This document shows, piece after piece, positions 30,118 through 38,559 of a stretch of 64,000 bases of DNA. The DNA comes from Micromonospora cremea (GTDB taxonomy: Bacteria; Actinomycetota; Actinomycetes; Mycobacteriales; Micromonosporaceae), in the NCBI RefSeq assembly GCF_900143515.1, contig NZ_FSQT01000002.1, positions 4,651,501 to 4,715,500 of the forward strand. Reading direction: 5' to 3'. The position numbers and the translations under genes were made by a program. Position 1 is the stretch's first letter. Each line of letters opens with the position of its first letter. The notes beneath the pieces were generated by a model. That model did no database searches. It saw nothing but the letters and a program-made list of their open reading frames with translations, and was not told where the DNA came from.

Positions 30118-30874
30118 CCGTTTCCCGAAACCCGACGCCCCCGTCTTTGAGGGGGCCGAGCGCCTGCAGAAGGTGCTCGCCGCCGCCGGCGTGGGTTCCC
30201 GGCGTGCCTGCGAGGACCTGATCTTCCGACGCCGGGTCACGGTCGACGGCCGGGTCGCCAAGCTCGGCGACAAGGTCGACCCCGCCACCGCCGTGATCCA
30301 GGTGGACGGCGAGCGCGTCCAGGCCGACAACCGCCTGGTCTACGTGGCGATGAACAAGCCGCGCGGGGTGGTTACCACCATGGCGGACGATAAGGGACGC
30401 AACGAGCTGGCCGAGTTCATCGGCAACCGGGTGGAGCAGCGGGTCTACCACGTCGGGCGGCTCGACGCGGACAGCGAGGGTCTGCTGCTGCTCACCAACG
30501 ACGGCACCCTCGCGCACAAGCTCATGCACCCCTCGTACCAGGTGCTGAAGACCTACCTCGCCGAGGTGGCCGGGCCGATCCCGCGCAACCTGAGCAAGCG
30601 GCTGATGGCCGGCGTCGAGCTGGAGGACGGGCCGGTCAAGGTCGACTCGTTCAAGTTGGTGGACACCCTGGGCAAGAGCGCCCAGGTGGAACTGAGCCTG
30701 CACGAGGGGCGCAAGCACATCGTCCGGCGTCTGCTGGCCGAGGTCGGACACCCGGTCACCCGGCTGGTGCGTACCTCGATCGGGCCCATCCGGCTGGGTG
30801 ACCTGCGTACCGGGCGAATCCGGCGGTTGACCAACGCCGAGGTCGCCGCCCTGTTCAAGGCCGTGGGTGACTGA
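30104..30874 (+). CDS. rRNA pseudouridine synthase, RluB/RsuA family
   Basis: A 256-aa protein. An N-terminal S4 domain (RLQKVLAAAGVGSRRACEDL) precedes the pseudouridine-synthase domain with the catalytic Asp in GRLDADSEGLLLLTNDG and MNKPRGVVTT. The C-terminal EGRKHIVRRLLAEVGHPV is a family landmark. It corresponds to Rv1711. ATG at 30104 is preferred over a TTG six bases earlier. Confidence 0.92.
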   Translation: MPRNDRFPKPDAPVFEGAERLQKVLAAAGVGSRRACEDLIFRRRVTVDGRVAKLGDKVDPATAVIQVDGERVQADNRLVYVAMNKPRGVVTTMADDKGRNELAEFIGNRVEQRVYHVGRLDADSEGLLLLTNDGTLAHKLMHPSYQVLKTYLAEVAGPIPRNLSKRLMAGVELEDGPVKVDSFKLVDTLGKSAQVELSLHEGRKHIVRRLLAEVGHPVTRLVRTSIGPIRLGDLRTGRIRRLTNAEVAALFKAVGD

Positions 30875-31056
30875 CCCCGAGTTCGGGGTACGGCCTTCGG
30901 TAGGCTCCCCGACGGCCCGAACGCCGGCCCGCCGATGGTGCGAGGCGCACCGCGCGCGGTGCGCGGCGAGCTGCGGGCATGATTGATGACGATAGACAAC
31001 CGCTTGCGGCGCCGGAAGGCCGGCGATCCGTGAGGTACGGGCTGAGGAGGACGACG

Positions 31057-31737
31057 GTGGAGGAAAACGTACGGGCCGGGCGATGTGTGGTCGCTGTGGA
31101 CGGGCCGTCCGGTTCGGGTAAGTCCACCGTCTCGCGGCGGCTCGCCGTTGGCATCGGTGCGCGCTACCTGGACACCGGGGCGATGTACCGGGCGATCACC
31201 TGGGCCGTGCTGCGCTCCGGCGTCGACCTCGCTGACGCCGCGTCGGTGGCGAAGGTCGCCGGCGAGGTGGACCTGCGCATCGGCACCGACCCCCAGGGGT
31301 ACGGCGTGACCGCCGACGGCGTGAGCGTGGACGCGGAGATCCGCGGTCCCGAGGTGACCGGGGCGGTTTCCGCCGTCGCCGCGGTGCCGGCGGTCCGCGA
31401 GCTGCTGGTCGCCCGGCAGCGCGAGATGATCGCCAACGCCGGCCGGATCGTGATCGAGGGCCGTGACATCGGCTCGGTCGTGGCGCCGGACGCCGATTTG
31501 AAGGTCTTCCTGACCGCCTCCGAGGCGGCCCGGGCGGCCCGCCGCAGCGCCGAGGACGCGGCCGACGTGGCGGTCACCGCCGCCGACCTGGCCCGCCGGG
31601 ACCGGCTCGACTCCACTCGCAAGATCAATCCGCTGGCCCAGGCGCCGGACGCGGTGGTGCTGGACACCACCGAGCTGGGCATCGACGAGGTCGTGCTCCG
31701 GCTGCGCGACCTGCTCACCGAACGGGGCGTGGCATGA
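31057..31737 (+). CDS. cmk: Cytidylate kinase
   Basis: A 226-aa (d)CMP kinase: P-loop [17 protein letters not shown], then [16 protein letters not shown] and [17 protein letters not shown]. The GTG at 31057 has AGGAGG 7 bases upstream, which decides the start; an ATG at 30979 in the same frame has none and would add residues not typical of the family. Overlaps der by 4 bp (ATGA). Confidence 0.93.
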   Translation: MEENVRAGRCVVAVDGPSGSGKSTVSRRLAVGIGARYLDTGAMYRAITWAVLRSGVDLADAASVAKVAGEVDLRIGTDPQGYGVTADGVSVDAEIRGPEVTGAVSAVAAVPAVRELLVARQREMIANAGRIVIEGRDIGSVVAPDADLKVFLTASEAARAARRSAEDAADVAVTAADLARRDRLDSTRKINPLAQAPDAVVLDTTELGIDEVVLRLRDLLTERGVA

Positions 31738-33137
31738 CCGAGGGTGCAGGGTGGGTCGAGCTGCGTGAGCCGGACGTCGCCGTCGAGGAGCCGACCGGCC
31801 CGCAGCCGGTGGTGGCCGTCGTCGGTCGCCCCAACGTGGGCAAGTCCACGCTGGTCAACCGGATCATCGGCCGCCGACAGGCGGTCGTCGAGGACGTCCC
31901 CGGGGTGACCCGGGACCGGGTGCCGTACGACGCGCAGTGGAACGGCCGGGCGTTCACCGTGGTGGACACCGGCGGTTGGGAACCGGACGCGAAGGACCGG
32001 GCCGCGGCCATCGCGGCGCAGGCCGAGACGGCGGTGGTCACCGCGGACGTGGTGCTCTTCGTGGTGGACGCGATGGTGGGCTCCACCGACGTTGACGAGG
32101 CCGCGGTGAAGATGCTGCGGCGCAGCGCCAAGCCGGTGATCCTGGTGGCGAACAAGGCGGACAACACCTCCATCGAGATGGAGGCCACCTCGCTGTGGTC
32201 GCTCGGCCTCGGCGAGCCGTTCCCGATTTCCGCGCTGCACGGGCGGGGCTCCGGCGACCTGCTGGACGCCATCCTCGCCGCGCTGCCGGAGGCGCCGGCG
32301 ATCGTGGAGAACCGGCCGCGCGGGCCGCGTCGGGTGGCGCTGGTCGGGCGTCCGAACGTGGGCAAGTCCAGCCTGCTCAACCGGTTCTCCGGTGAGGAGC
32401 GGGCGGTCGTCGACGCGGTCGCCGGCACCACCGTGGACCCGGTGGACAGCCTGGTCGAGATCGGCGGTCAGACCTGGCAGCTGGTGGACACCGCCGGGCT
32501 GCGCAAGCGGGTCGGTAAGGCCAGTGGCACCGAGTACTACGCCAGCCTGCGTACCGCCGCCGCGATCGAGGCCGCCGAGGTGGCCGTGGTGCTGCTGGAC
32601 TCCAGCGAACCGATCAGCGAGCAGGACCAGCGGATCCTGTCGATGGTGACCGAGAGCGGCCGGGCGCTGGTCATCGCGTTCAACAAGTGGGACCTGGTCG
32701 ACGCCGACCGCCGGTACTACCTCGACAAGGAGATCGACCGAGAGCTGCGCCGCATCCCCTGGGCGATCCGGTTGAACCTGTCGGCGATGACCGGCCGGGC
32801 GGTCGACAAGCTGGCCCCGGCGCTGAACAAGGCGCTGGCCAGCTGGGAGACCCGGGTGCCGACCGCGCAGCTCAACCAGTGGCTGACCGCCCTGGTACAG
32901 GCCACCCCGCACCCGGTGCGCGGTGGGCGCGCGCCGCGGATCCTGTTCGCCACCCAGGCCGGGGTGGCGCCGCCGCGGTTCGTGCTCTTCACCACCGGCC
33001 CGCTCGACGCTGGCTACCAGCGCTTCGTCGAGCGCAAGCTCCGCGAGGAGTTCGGGTACGAGGGCAGCCCGATCGAGATCTCGGTCCGTCCGCGCAAGAA
33101 GCTCGGCCCCGGCGGCCGAGGCAAGGCGCACGGCTGA
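31734..33137 (+). CDS. der: Ribosome-assembly GTPase Der (EngA)
   Basis: A 467-aa protein with two GTPase domains in tandem: [12 protein letters not shown] with VDTGGWE and NKAD; then [12 protein letters not shown] with VDTAGLRKR and NKWD. The C-terminal KH-like domain ends [16 protein letters not shown]. It acts in 50S subunit maturation. The start overlaps the cmk stop. This closes the syntenic core block (Rv1713). Confidence 0.95.
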   Translation: MTEGAGWVELREPDVAVEEPTGPQPVVAVVGRPNVGKSTLVNRIIGRRQAVVEDVPGVTRDRVPYDAQWNGRAFTVVDTGGWEPDAKDRAAAIAAQAETAVVTADVVLFVVDAMVGSTDVDEAAVKMLRRSAKPVILVANKADNTSIEMEATSLWSLGLGEPFPISALHGRGSGDLLDAILAALPEAPAIVENRPRGPRRVALVGRPNVGKSSLLNRFSGEERAVVDAVAGTTVDPVDSLVEIGGQTWQLVDTAGLRKRVGKASGTEYYASLRTAAAIEAAEVAVVLLDSSEPISEQDQRILSMVTESGRALVIAFNKWDLVDADRRYYLDKEIDRELRRIPWAIRLNLSAMTGRAVDKLAPALNKALASWETRVPTAQLNQWLTALVQATPHPVRGGRAPRILFATQAGVAPPRFVLFTTGPLDAGYQRFVERKLREEFGYEGSPIEISVRPRKKLGPGGRGKAHG

Positions 33138-33149
33138 TCTGTTCTCCAG

Positions 33150-33185
33150 AAAATGCCGGATGGGGTTTCGCCCATCCGGCATTTT
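33150..33185 (+). terminator. Perfect 15-bp hairpin terminator after der
   Basis: The arms aaaatgccggatggg and cccatccggcatttt flank a 6-base loop, 12 bp after the der stop. The A/T ends give a U-tract on both strands, so it should stop transcription well in either direction. Confidence 0.92.
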
Positions 33186-33331
33186 CCTGCCTTCCTCCCA
33201 CCTGCCCTCCTAGGATGCTGTAGGGGTTGTGGGGTGATTCGGTGGCACCGCGACTCGGGTGGGGCCTGTGCGGAAGAGCGAGGCTGCTGCGCTAAGCTGT
33301 AGCGGCTGCCGCGGGGGAAACCGCGCGGAGG

Positions 33332-33408
<77 letters not shown>

Positions 33409-33555
33409 GCACTAACGGAGATCATCTCCGGCGGTCGGAAAATCTTTGGGAGCAGGTCGGGAGCGACCGCTCCCAGCCCGGGGAGCAACCGGGCGTGTCG
33501 CGAGCACGGAGAAGCCCGGGGAGCCGACGCTCGCCCGGGCTGCTTGCTGATGACG

Positions 33556-34623
33556 TCAGTGAATGCGTCGTACCGGGCGGAGGCCGGGCGAACCCTGGCC
33601 CGCGTTGCCCGCGTTGCCCGCGATGATGCGCTCGCTCTCGCGCAGAATCTGCTCCGCCTCCTGGTCGCCCTCGGCGAGGAAGGTGACGACCGCCTTCTGC
33701 AACGCCTCCGTCTGCGCGTGCACCTGCTGGACCAGGGCCTCGTTCTGCTGCTGTGTCCACACCGGGGCTTCTGTCGCCGCGCCGTACGGCGGCACCTTTC
33801 CACTGCTGGCCTCCGCCGTAGGCGATGGGGGCGGCGGTCCAGAGCCCGGGGCTCGATCGAGGTCTCCGTCCAAAACCACCGCGCGTACGTCGGCGTCGGC
33901 CGGGTGTACCGGCGCCGGCGCCGGCGCCCGCGCCCATCCGATGGTCCCGTGGGCGAGGGGTGCGCGCGGCTGGAAGACCGTTGGCCTCTGACTGAGGTGA
34001 TCAGTGGGCTGCGGCACGACGCCCAGCGTGGGCAAGCCGACGGGTGCTCCGACGATCGGCCGCAGGATGGGGTCCAGCGACGGGCACACCGGGGTCAGCT
34101 CCTCCCGTAGCTTCGCACCCGGCTGGGTGACGACCTGGTCGAGCCGGTCGATGAGCGGCCTGTCGAGCACACGCTCCAGGAGGCGGTCGACGCGCGGCAG
34201 GGCCTCGTCAGTGAGGCTCGTGACGGTGTCGGTGACCGCTCGCAGCGGCCCGGCCTGCGGGGCGGTCGACGTGTCGGCTGCCGGCTTCGTGTGCCTGCCT
34301 GACGCGGGTCGGACCGCCGGCTTCAGCTGGGCGCGCTCGGGCCGGGTGCCGAGCTTCGGTTGTTCCGGCCGCCCCTGCTCGGCCGGTGGCTTGGGCTTCG
34401 GCTCGCGTCCTGCGTCGGGCTTCCGGTCGACCACTGGGCGATCGGGTATCAGCGCGTCGATGGTCTCGCCGGCGGCGCCCAGCAGGTCCGCGACGACGCC
34501 TGGCTGGCGGTCGTCGGCCCAGGCTGTGCCGGGGGCTGTCGCATCCGCGGCCGCCCATACGCCGAGGGACAGTGCTGTCAGCAGCAGCCCTCGCATAGCG
34601 AAGCGTGCTAAGGGTTGCCTCAT
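33556..34623 (-). CDS. Secreted Pro/Arg-rich hypothetical protein
   Basis: A 355-aa protein with a signal peptide (RGLLLTALSLGVWAAADATA, cleavage near AWADD). The mature part is Pro/Ala/Arg-rich, with a Lys/Pro/Glu segment (DRKPDAGREPKPKPPAEQG). A helical part follows (LPRVDRLLERVLDRPLIDRL) and a Gln/Glu-rich C-terminus (NEALVQQVHAQTEALQKAVV). No known domain recognised. The ATG at 34623 follows AGGAAGG/AGGTG and starts the signal peptide; codons upstream in frame lack one. Confidence 0.68.
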   Translation of the reverse strand: MRQPLARFAMRGLLLTALSLGVWAAADATAPGTAWADDRQPGVVADLLGAAGETIDALIPDRPVVDRKPDAGREPKPKPPAEQGRPEQPKLGTRPERAQLKPAVRPASGRHTKPAADTSTAPQAGPLRAVTDTVTSLTDEALPRVDRLLERVLDRPLIDRLDQVVTQPGAKLREELTPVCPSLDPILRPIVGAPVGLPTLGVVPQPTDHLSQRPTVFQPRAPLAHGTIGWARAPAPAPVHPADADVRAVVLDGDLDRAPGSGPPPPSPTAEASSGKVPPYGAATEAPVWTQQQNEALVQQVHAQTEALQKAVVTFLAEGDQEAEQILRESERIIAGNAGNAGQGSPGLRPVRRIH

Positions 34624-34950
34624 CGTCACCTGCCTTCCTGGTTCTCGTGGGGGATCGCCTGTCCGGGTATGGAGCGGCGCCTTAGCGAGAGTCCAGTCCG
34701 TGCAGTAGCCGATCGGTGTGCTGCCGGTGGGCGCCGCGGGCACCGCCGTGTGCTGCGACACTCCGCACGCCGTCACCCCCGTGCCAGTTCATCCGCTGTT
34801 GATCTACTGACGGGTAGCCTGCCGAGAAGATCGTCCCTGGAAAACCGGATCGCATGTTGTCGTGCACAATTTGCAGAGACAGAAGTATCGCCCGCAAGGG
34901 TGGCCGCTGCCGCTCGTTGTTGCGGCGCGAGCGCGGGTTCAACGAAAGAA

Positions 34951-34980
34951 GGGGCGGCGGGCATCGTTGCCCGCCGCCCC
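34951..34980 (-). terminator. 13-bp perfect hairpin downstream of the TROVE fragment
   Basis: The arms ggggcggcgggca and tgcccgccgcccc flank a 4-base loop, 17 bp past the stop at 34997 on the minus strand. It is the likely terminator of the former TROVE gene. The rest of the gap 34624-34996 shows nothing else. Confidence 0.75.
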
Positions 34981-34996
34981 ATCGCGCCAGCGCCTC

Positions 34997-35401
34997 TCAG
35001 GGTTCGCGGACCCAGGGCCAGCTGGCAGCAGCCCCGCGCTCGATCAGCGGGACCATGCGGAACGTCGCGTCGCTCAAGCCGCCCAGCTCGATCCGGTTGC
35101 GGCTGCCGGCGTCGAACGCGGCCGGCGCGTAGCCGGCCAGGTTGAACCCGTACAGCTTCACCGACCGCGGCACAGAGTCGGTGACCCCCTGGGCGTAGTA
35201 GCCGGACATCGTCTGCATGTCGGAGAAGACGAACACCCGGTCGTGGCCGTTGAAGGTGCGCCGGATCGAGCCGGCGATCTGGGTGCCATGGCCAACCTCG
35301 CCGACCCGGGCGCAGAAGCGCTTCACCTGGTCGATGACGCTGGCGCCGCGCGGTATGTCGTGGCGGAAGACGCCGTCGGCGAACGTAGCCACGGCGGGGC
35401 C
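34997..35401 (-). pseudogene. C-terminal fragment of a TROVE / Ro60-like RNA-binding protein
   Basis: About 130 codons match only the vWA-like C-terminal part of bacterial TROVE (Rsr/Ro60) proteins: FADGVFRHDIPRGASVIDQV, VGEVGHGTQIAGSIRRTF, DRVFVFSDMQT, VKLYGFNLAGYAPAAFD and GGLSDATFRMVPLIE. The large N-terminal HEAT-ring TROVE module and the MIDAS start (DxSGS) are missing, and upstream in-frame sequence is unrelated. It is a remnant. The former function would be binding misfolded or Y-like RNAs. Confidence 0.72.
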
Positions 35402-35669
35402 CGACACCGTCGGGCGAATGCATGCTGAGCGGCGAAAATCCGCTAAACATGAAGAAACTGCCGAGCCCGCGAAACGTCCTGGCATCCGCGAGCGCTAGAT
35501 CATCCGGGCGGTCCTGCAAGCCGGGCCCGATCCCGTGGGCAGCAGCGGCTCCAGCGCCGCCCACTGCGCGATCACCAACACGCCCGACCCATCACCAGCT
35601 GACCGCCACCTCGGGCTATGGCACCTGACCTACCTCATCAGTCATCGTGGTGGTGCTCTTCTGTGCGCC

Positions 35670-35930
35670 GTCCGCGGCGCCGCCCGCGCCGACGGGTCGG
35701 TTGCCGTCGCCGCCGGCGTCGTCGGCACCCCAACATCAATCCACGCCGCCTACGTCGACGAACTCCAACTCCGGGCCGGCAACACCGACCCCGGCGTCCG
35801 GATCGCCGCCGGCCTGCCCGCCGGAGGCACCGTCAGCGATTGGCTGGCCGCCTCCGGAATCCCCTACGAGTACCGGCTACAGGTGTCCGCCGCCAACGGC
35901 ACCTACACCACCAGCCCCTGGACCCCCTGA
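35670..35930 (+). pseudogene. C-terminal fragment of a probable phage tail protein
   Basis: The open stretch ends VDELQLRAGNTDPGVRIAAG, LPAGGTVSDWLAASGIPYEY, RLQVSAANGTYTTSPWTP, which resembles the Ig/FN3-like end of phage minor tail proteins. No credible start or N-terminal domain is seen; sequence before about 35670 looks non-coding. It stops 14 bp before the ceramidase-like gene. Confidence 0.45.
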
Positions 35931-35944
35931 CAGGAGATTGCACC

Positions 35945-37270
35945 ATGCCTCTCGCTGTATCCACCGCCCGTGTCGAGATCACCCCCCAGCCGGGTCAGCC
36001 GATGGCCGGTTACGGCACCTGGGATGGGCCGAGGGAGGCTACCGGCACCGCCAGCCCACTGTGGGCGCGGGCAGTGTGCCTGTGGGACGACGGCTACCCC
36101 AACGTCATCGTCAGTGTGGACATCCTCGGGGTCGGTGCCCAGCTCAACGCCGGGGTACGGGCGGCGCTTGGCGGTGAGGTGCCGGACACCGACCTGATGC
36201 TGCTGGCCAGCCACACGCATAACGGCCCGGCGCTGCCCGACGGTTTGCACCCGTACATCAGCTACAACCTGACCGACACGACCGTCATCGACGCGTATGG
36301 GGTGTGGCAGCGGGACACGGTCGTGCAGCTGGTGCGGGACGTGTTGGCTGGTGATCGCACGCCGGTAACGCTGGACTACCGGGTGGCCAGCCAGTCGTGG
36401 AGTCGCAACAGGGCTGGCCTGTCTTACCGGGAAACGGCGGTGCCGGTACTGACTGCCCGCGGCACCGACGGCGACCCGGTCGCGGTGCTGTACTCCTACG
36501 GCTGCCACCCCGTCGCGGCCGGCCAGCAGGACGAGTGGTACGCCGACTACCCGGGCGTCGCGTCCGCCGTCATCGAGGACGCCTACCCGGGTGCGAAGGC
36601 ACTGTTCATTCCAGGTCCTGCCGGCGACCAAAACCCGCCCGGACCGTTCAGCTGGTCTCAGGCCGAGACGCTTGGCCAGCAGCTCGGCAACGCGGTCACC
36701 GCCGCGGCGGCCACTCCTGGTCGCTGGATCTCCGGGCCATTCCGCAATTCCTACCGGGAAATCACTCTGCCGCTGGACATCACCACCACCCCGTCCAACA
36801 TGGCGGCGGTCCGGTCGCTGTACGTGGCCCGGCAGACCGCGCCCGGCCTGTACCCGTGGTACGCGCGGCACGGTGAAGTGATGGTCGACCAGATCGACCA
36901 GGGCACCTACAAGACCAGCATCCGCGTGGCCAGCCAGGTGTGGAAGCTGTCCGGCAGCCCAACCTTGCAGATCGCGATGGTCGGCGGCGAGCTGGTCAGC
37001 GGGTACGCAGTGTACTTCCGCAACCGCTATGGCGGCGCGAACGGACTGATCATCGGCGGGTACGCCAACGGCTGCACCTGCTACCTGCCGTCCAATGAGC
37101 TATTGCCGCCCATCAAGACCGGCGGCTCGTACGAGGGCGGCTGGAAAACGGACCACCCGGGAATCGCCGGGGAGTCAATGACTGTGTACGGGCAGATCGC
37201 CCACTGCAAAGCCGGATCCGCCGGCACCGAGGCTGCGCTGATCAGCGCACTCAACACCCAGCTCGCGTGA
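35945..37270 (+). CDS. Neutral/alkaline ceramidase-like hydrolase (phage-associated)
   Basis: A 441-aa protein resembling neutral/alkaline non-lysosomal ceramidases. The N-terminus is ARVEITPQPGQPMAGYGTWD; the zinc-site pattern is ASHTHNGPALPDG, with GCHPVAAG further on and GPAGDQNPPGP at the presumed substrate loop. No signal peptide. The ATG at 35945 has AGGAGA upstream and follows the tail fragment; the endolysin remnant follows 10 bp later. In a phage late operon it may act as a virion-associated hydrolase on envelope lipids or a decoration enzyme; that is inference. Intact among broken neighbours. Confidence 0.75.
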   Translation: MPLAVSTARVEITPQPGQPMAGYGTWDGPREATGTASPLWARAVCLWDDGYPNVIVSVDILGVGAQLNAGVRAALGGEVPDTDLMLLASHTHNGPALPDGLHPYISYNLTDTTVIDAYGVWQRDTVVQLVRDVLAGDRTPVTLDYRVASQSWSRNRAGLSYRETAVPVLTARGTDGDPVAVLYSYGCHPVAAGQQDEWYADYPGVASAVIEDAYPGAKALFIPGPAGDQNPPGPFSWSQAETLGQQLGNAVTAAAATPGRWISGPFRNSYREITLPLDITTTPSNMAAVRSLYVARQTAPGLYPWYARHGEVMVDQIDQGTYKTSIRVASQVWKLSGSPTLQIAMVGGELVSGYAVYFRNRYGGANGLIIGGYANGCTCYLPSNELLPPIKTGGSYEGGWKTDHPGIAGESMTVYGQIAHCKAGSAGTEAALISALNTQLA

Positions 37271-37280
37271 GGGGACACCG

Positions 37281-37569
37281 GTGAAGGCTTCAGGCATCAT
37301 TTACGTGCAGGGCCGTAACTCATACTCCGACTCCGACGGACGGAAATACGGGATCGCGATCCACAACACCAGCAACAGCGCGAGCGCGTCGGCCGAGGCG
37401 TCGTACGCGACCCGCCGCACCGACGGCGTCAGCAGCCGGGCAGGAGATTGCTCGGCTGGTGTTGGCTGGTCTGGAGCCGTCCGCGATCGCCGCCGCTGTC
37501 GCTGATGCTCTGCCCGCCGATCTAGCGCGTGAGGTGTCGGACGAGCTGGCCACCCGGTTGCAGGGCTGA
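37281..37569 (+). pseudogene. Phage endolysin (amidase-like) with internal deletion and frameshift
   Basis: The start MKASGIIYVQGRNSYSDSDG, then KYGIAIHNTSNSASASAEAS, is the N-terminus of an N-acetylmuramoyl-L-alanine amidase (zinc His in IHNTS). After YATRRTDGVSS the frame breaks. Another frame then reads RQEIARLVLAGLEPSAIAAA and LPADLAREVSDELATRLQG to TGA 37569, the helical C-terminus usual in these lysins. The middle, with the rest of the active site, is gone. Confidence 0.65.
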
Positions 37570-37574
37570 CCGGG

Positions 37575-38107
37575 GTGGTGACGCTTGCCCTGGCGCGCTG
37601 GCCGACCGTTCCGAGCGTGCCGTGGCGGACTGTCGTCACCGTGGTACTCGCCAAAGGTGCATGGGACAGCGTCGGTTTGCTCGCTGGTGATGTTGCCTAC
37701 GCGGGCCCTTCGTATGACGTGCTGCGGTCCATACCGCCCGTCGGCGGCATGCGGTCTCGCGGCGTTGTCCTTGCCGCCCTCACGGTGGTCGCGTTGGTCG
37801 TCTCGTACCGGTCGGCGCGCGCCGGCCGGGATCGGGCGTTGCGTTGCTGCCTGGCCGGCTACGCGGGTCGGAGCCGATTCCCCCGCCGTCTCTGGATGAG
37901 CCGCCACCCGGTGGCACACCGCCAGCCGCGCCCGAGCTGCCCACCCCGCGCCGGCGGTGGGCCCCGCTCCTCGGGGCGCTCGCCGCGACCGCGGTCGTCC
38001 TGGTCGTCGGTCGGGGCGGCCAGCACCAGTACGCCGTCAACGTGTTCCTGACCTACGACGCTACGGCTGGGCCGGCAACTGGACTCGAACCAATAACCAT
38101 CGCTTAG
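37575..38107 (+). pseudogene. Holin-like / small membrane protein remnant, frameshifted
   Basis: The frame at 37575 encodes WPTVPSVPWRTVVTVVLAKG and MRSRGVVLAALTVVALVVSY, two membrane helices typical of a phage holin-type protein, until about 37865. Coding character then moves to another frame: EPIPPPSLDEPPPGGTPP, RRRWAPLLGALAATAVVLVV. Either one gene with a frameshift or two overlapping truncated genes. Confidence 0.4.
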
Positions 38108-38138
38108 AAGGCGAAGAACTCCCGCCCTACGCACCGGC
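38070..38138 (-). tRNA. Degenerate tRNA-Arg(TCT)-like sequence (phage tRNA or attP-type remnant)
   Basis: On the minus strand the acceptor gccggtg pairs with tgccggc (five Watson-Crick pairs plus two G-T). The anticodon stem-loop is ttcgc-cttctaa-gcgat (one mismatch, anticodon TCT). The T-arm attgg-ttcgagt-ccagt is good. The D-arm region is only 14 nt and does not fold normally, so the gene is probably not functional. Position right after the lysis genes fits a phage tRNA or a tRNA-derived attP. Confidence 0.4.
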
Positions 38139-38394
38139 TGGCCGCCAGCGCGCCGACCTGCGCCGGGAGGCACGCCGACTGGTCGAGTCCTCACCGCTGT
38201 GGGATCGCGGCCAATGGGTGCTCCAAATGGTCGACGCCACCCCGCAGACCGTGGTCATCCAGGTGCAGGCCTCGGCCGCCGACGGCGCCAGCGCCTGGGA
38301 CCTGCGCTGCGACCTACGCGAGGGACTGATCCGCTACCTGCGCGACCAGCACCCCCAATGGCTGCCCCGCACCCGCAACCAGTACCAGCCCTGA
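38107..38394 (+). pseudogene. C-terminal fragment of an MscS-type mechanosensitive channel protein
   Basis: The open stretch LVESSPLWDRGQWVLQMVDA, VVIQVQASAADGASAWDLRC and LIRYLRDQHPQWLPRTR matches the cytoplasmic beta/alpha end of small MscS-family proteins. The membrane domain is missing, and upstream the frame runs into the prophage/tRNA-like sequence. Confidence 0.5.
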
Positions 38395-38461
38395 CCGGCG
38401 GGTCCGGCGGGGTCGCACCGATCGACCACCTCGGGCGGGACGCCGTTCTCGTCGGGGGGGC

Positions 38462-38512
38462 ACGGTCAAGAAGCAGCAGGTCGCCGAGCGCATGGGGGTC
38501 TCCCAGTCGCGG
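38462..38512 (+). pseudogene. Fragment of an XRE-type helix-turn-helix antitoxin
   Basis: Seventeen codons read TVKKQQVAERMGVSQSR, the centre of an XRE-type DNA-binding domain as in HigA-type antitoxins. Both ends of the gene are missing. Too short to be certain. Confidence 0.3.
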
Positions 38513-38559
38513 GGGCTGGTAGACGTGGCGCGTCCACCGCGTGATCGTCTGTATGTTGC

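Larger units (their letters stand above)
35670..38138. mobile_element. Prophage tail-lysis remnant
   Basis: In order: the C-terminal end of a tail-type protein, an intact ceramidase-like gene, an endolysin with an internal deletion, a holin-like membrane protein with a frameshift, and a tRNA-like sequence. This is the layout of the right part of an actinophage late region next to its attachment site. Head, packaging and integrase genes are absent. Confidence 0.5.
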
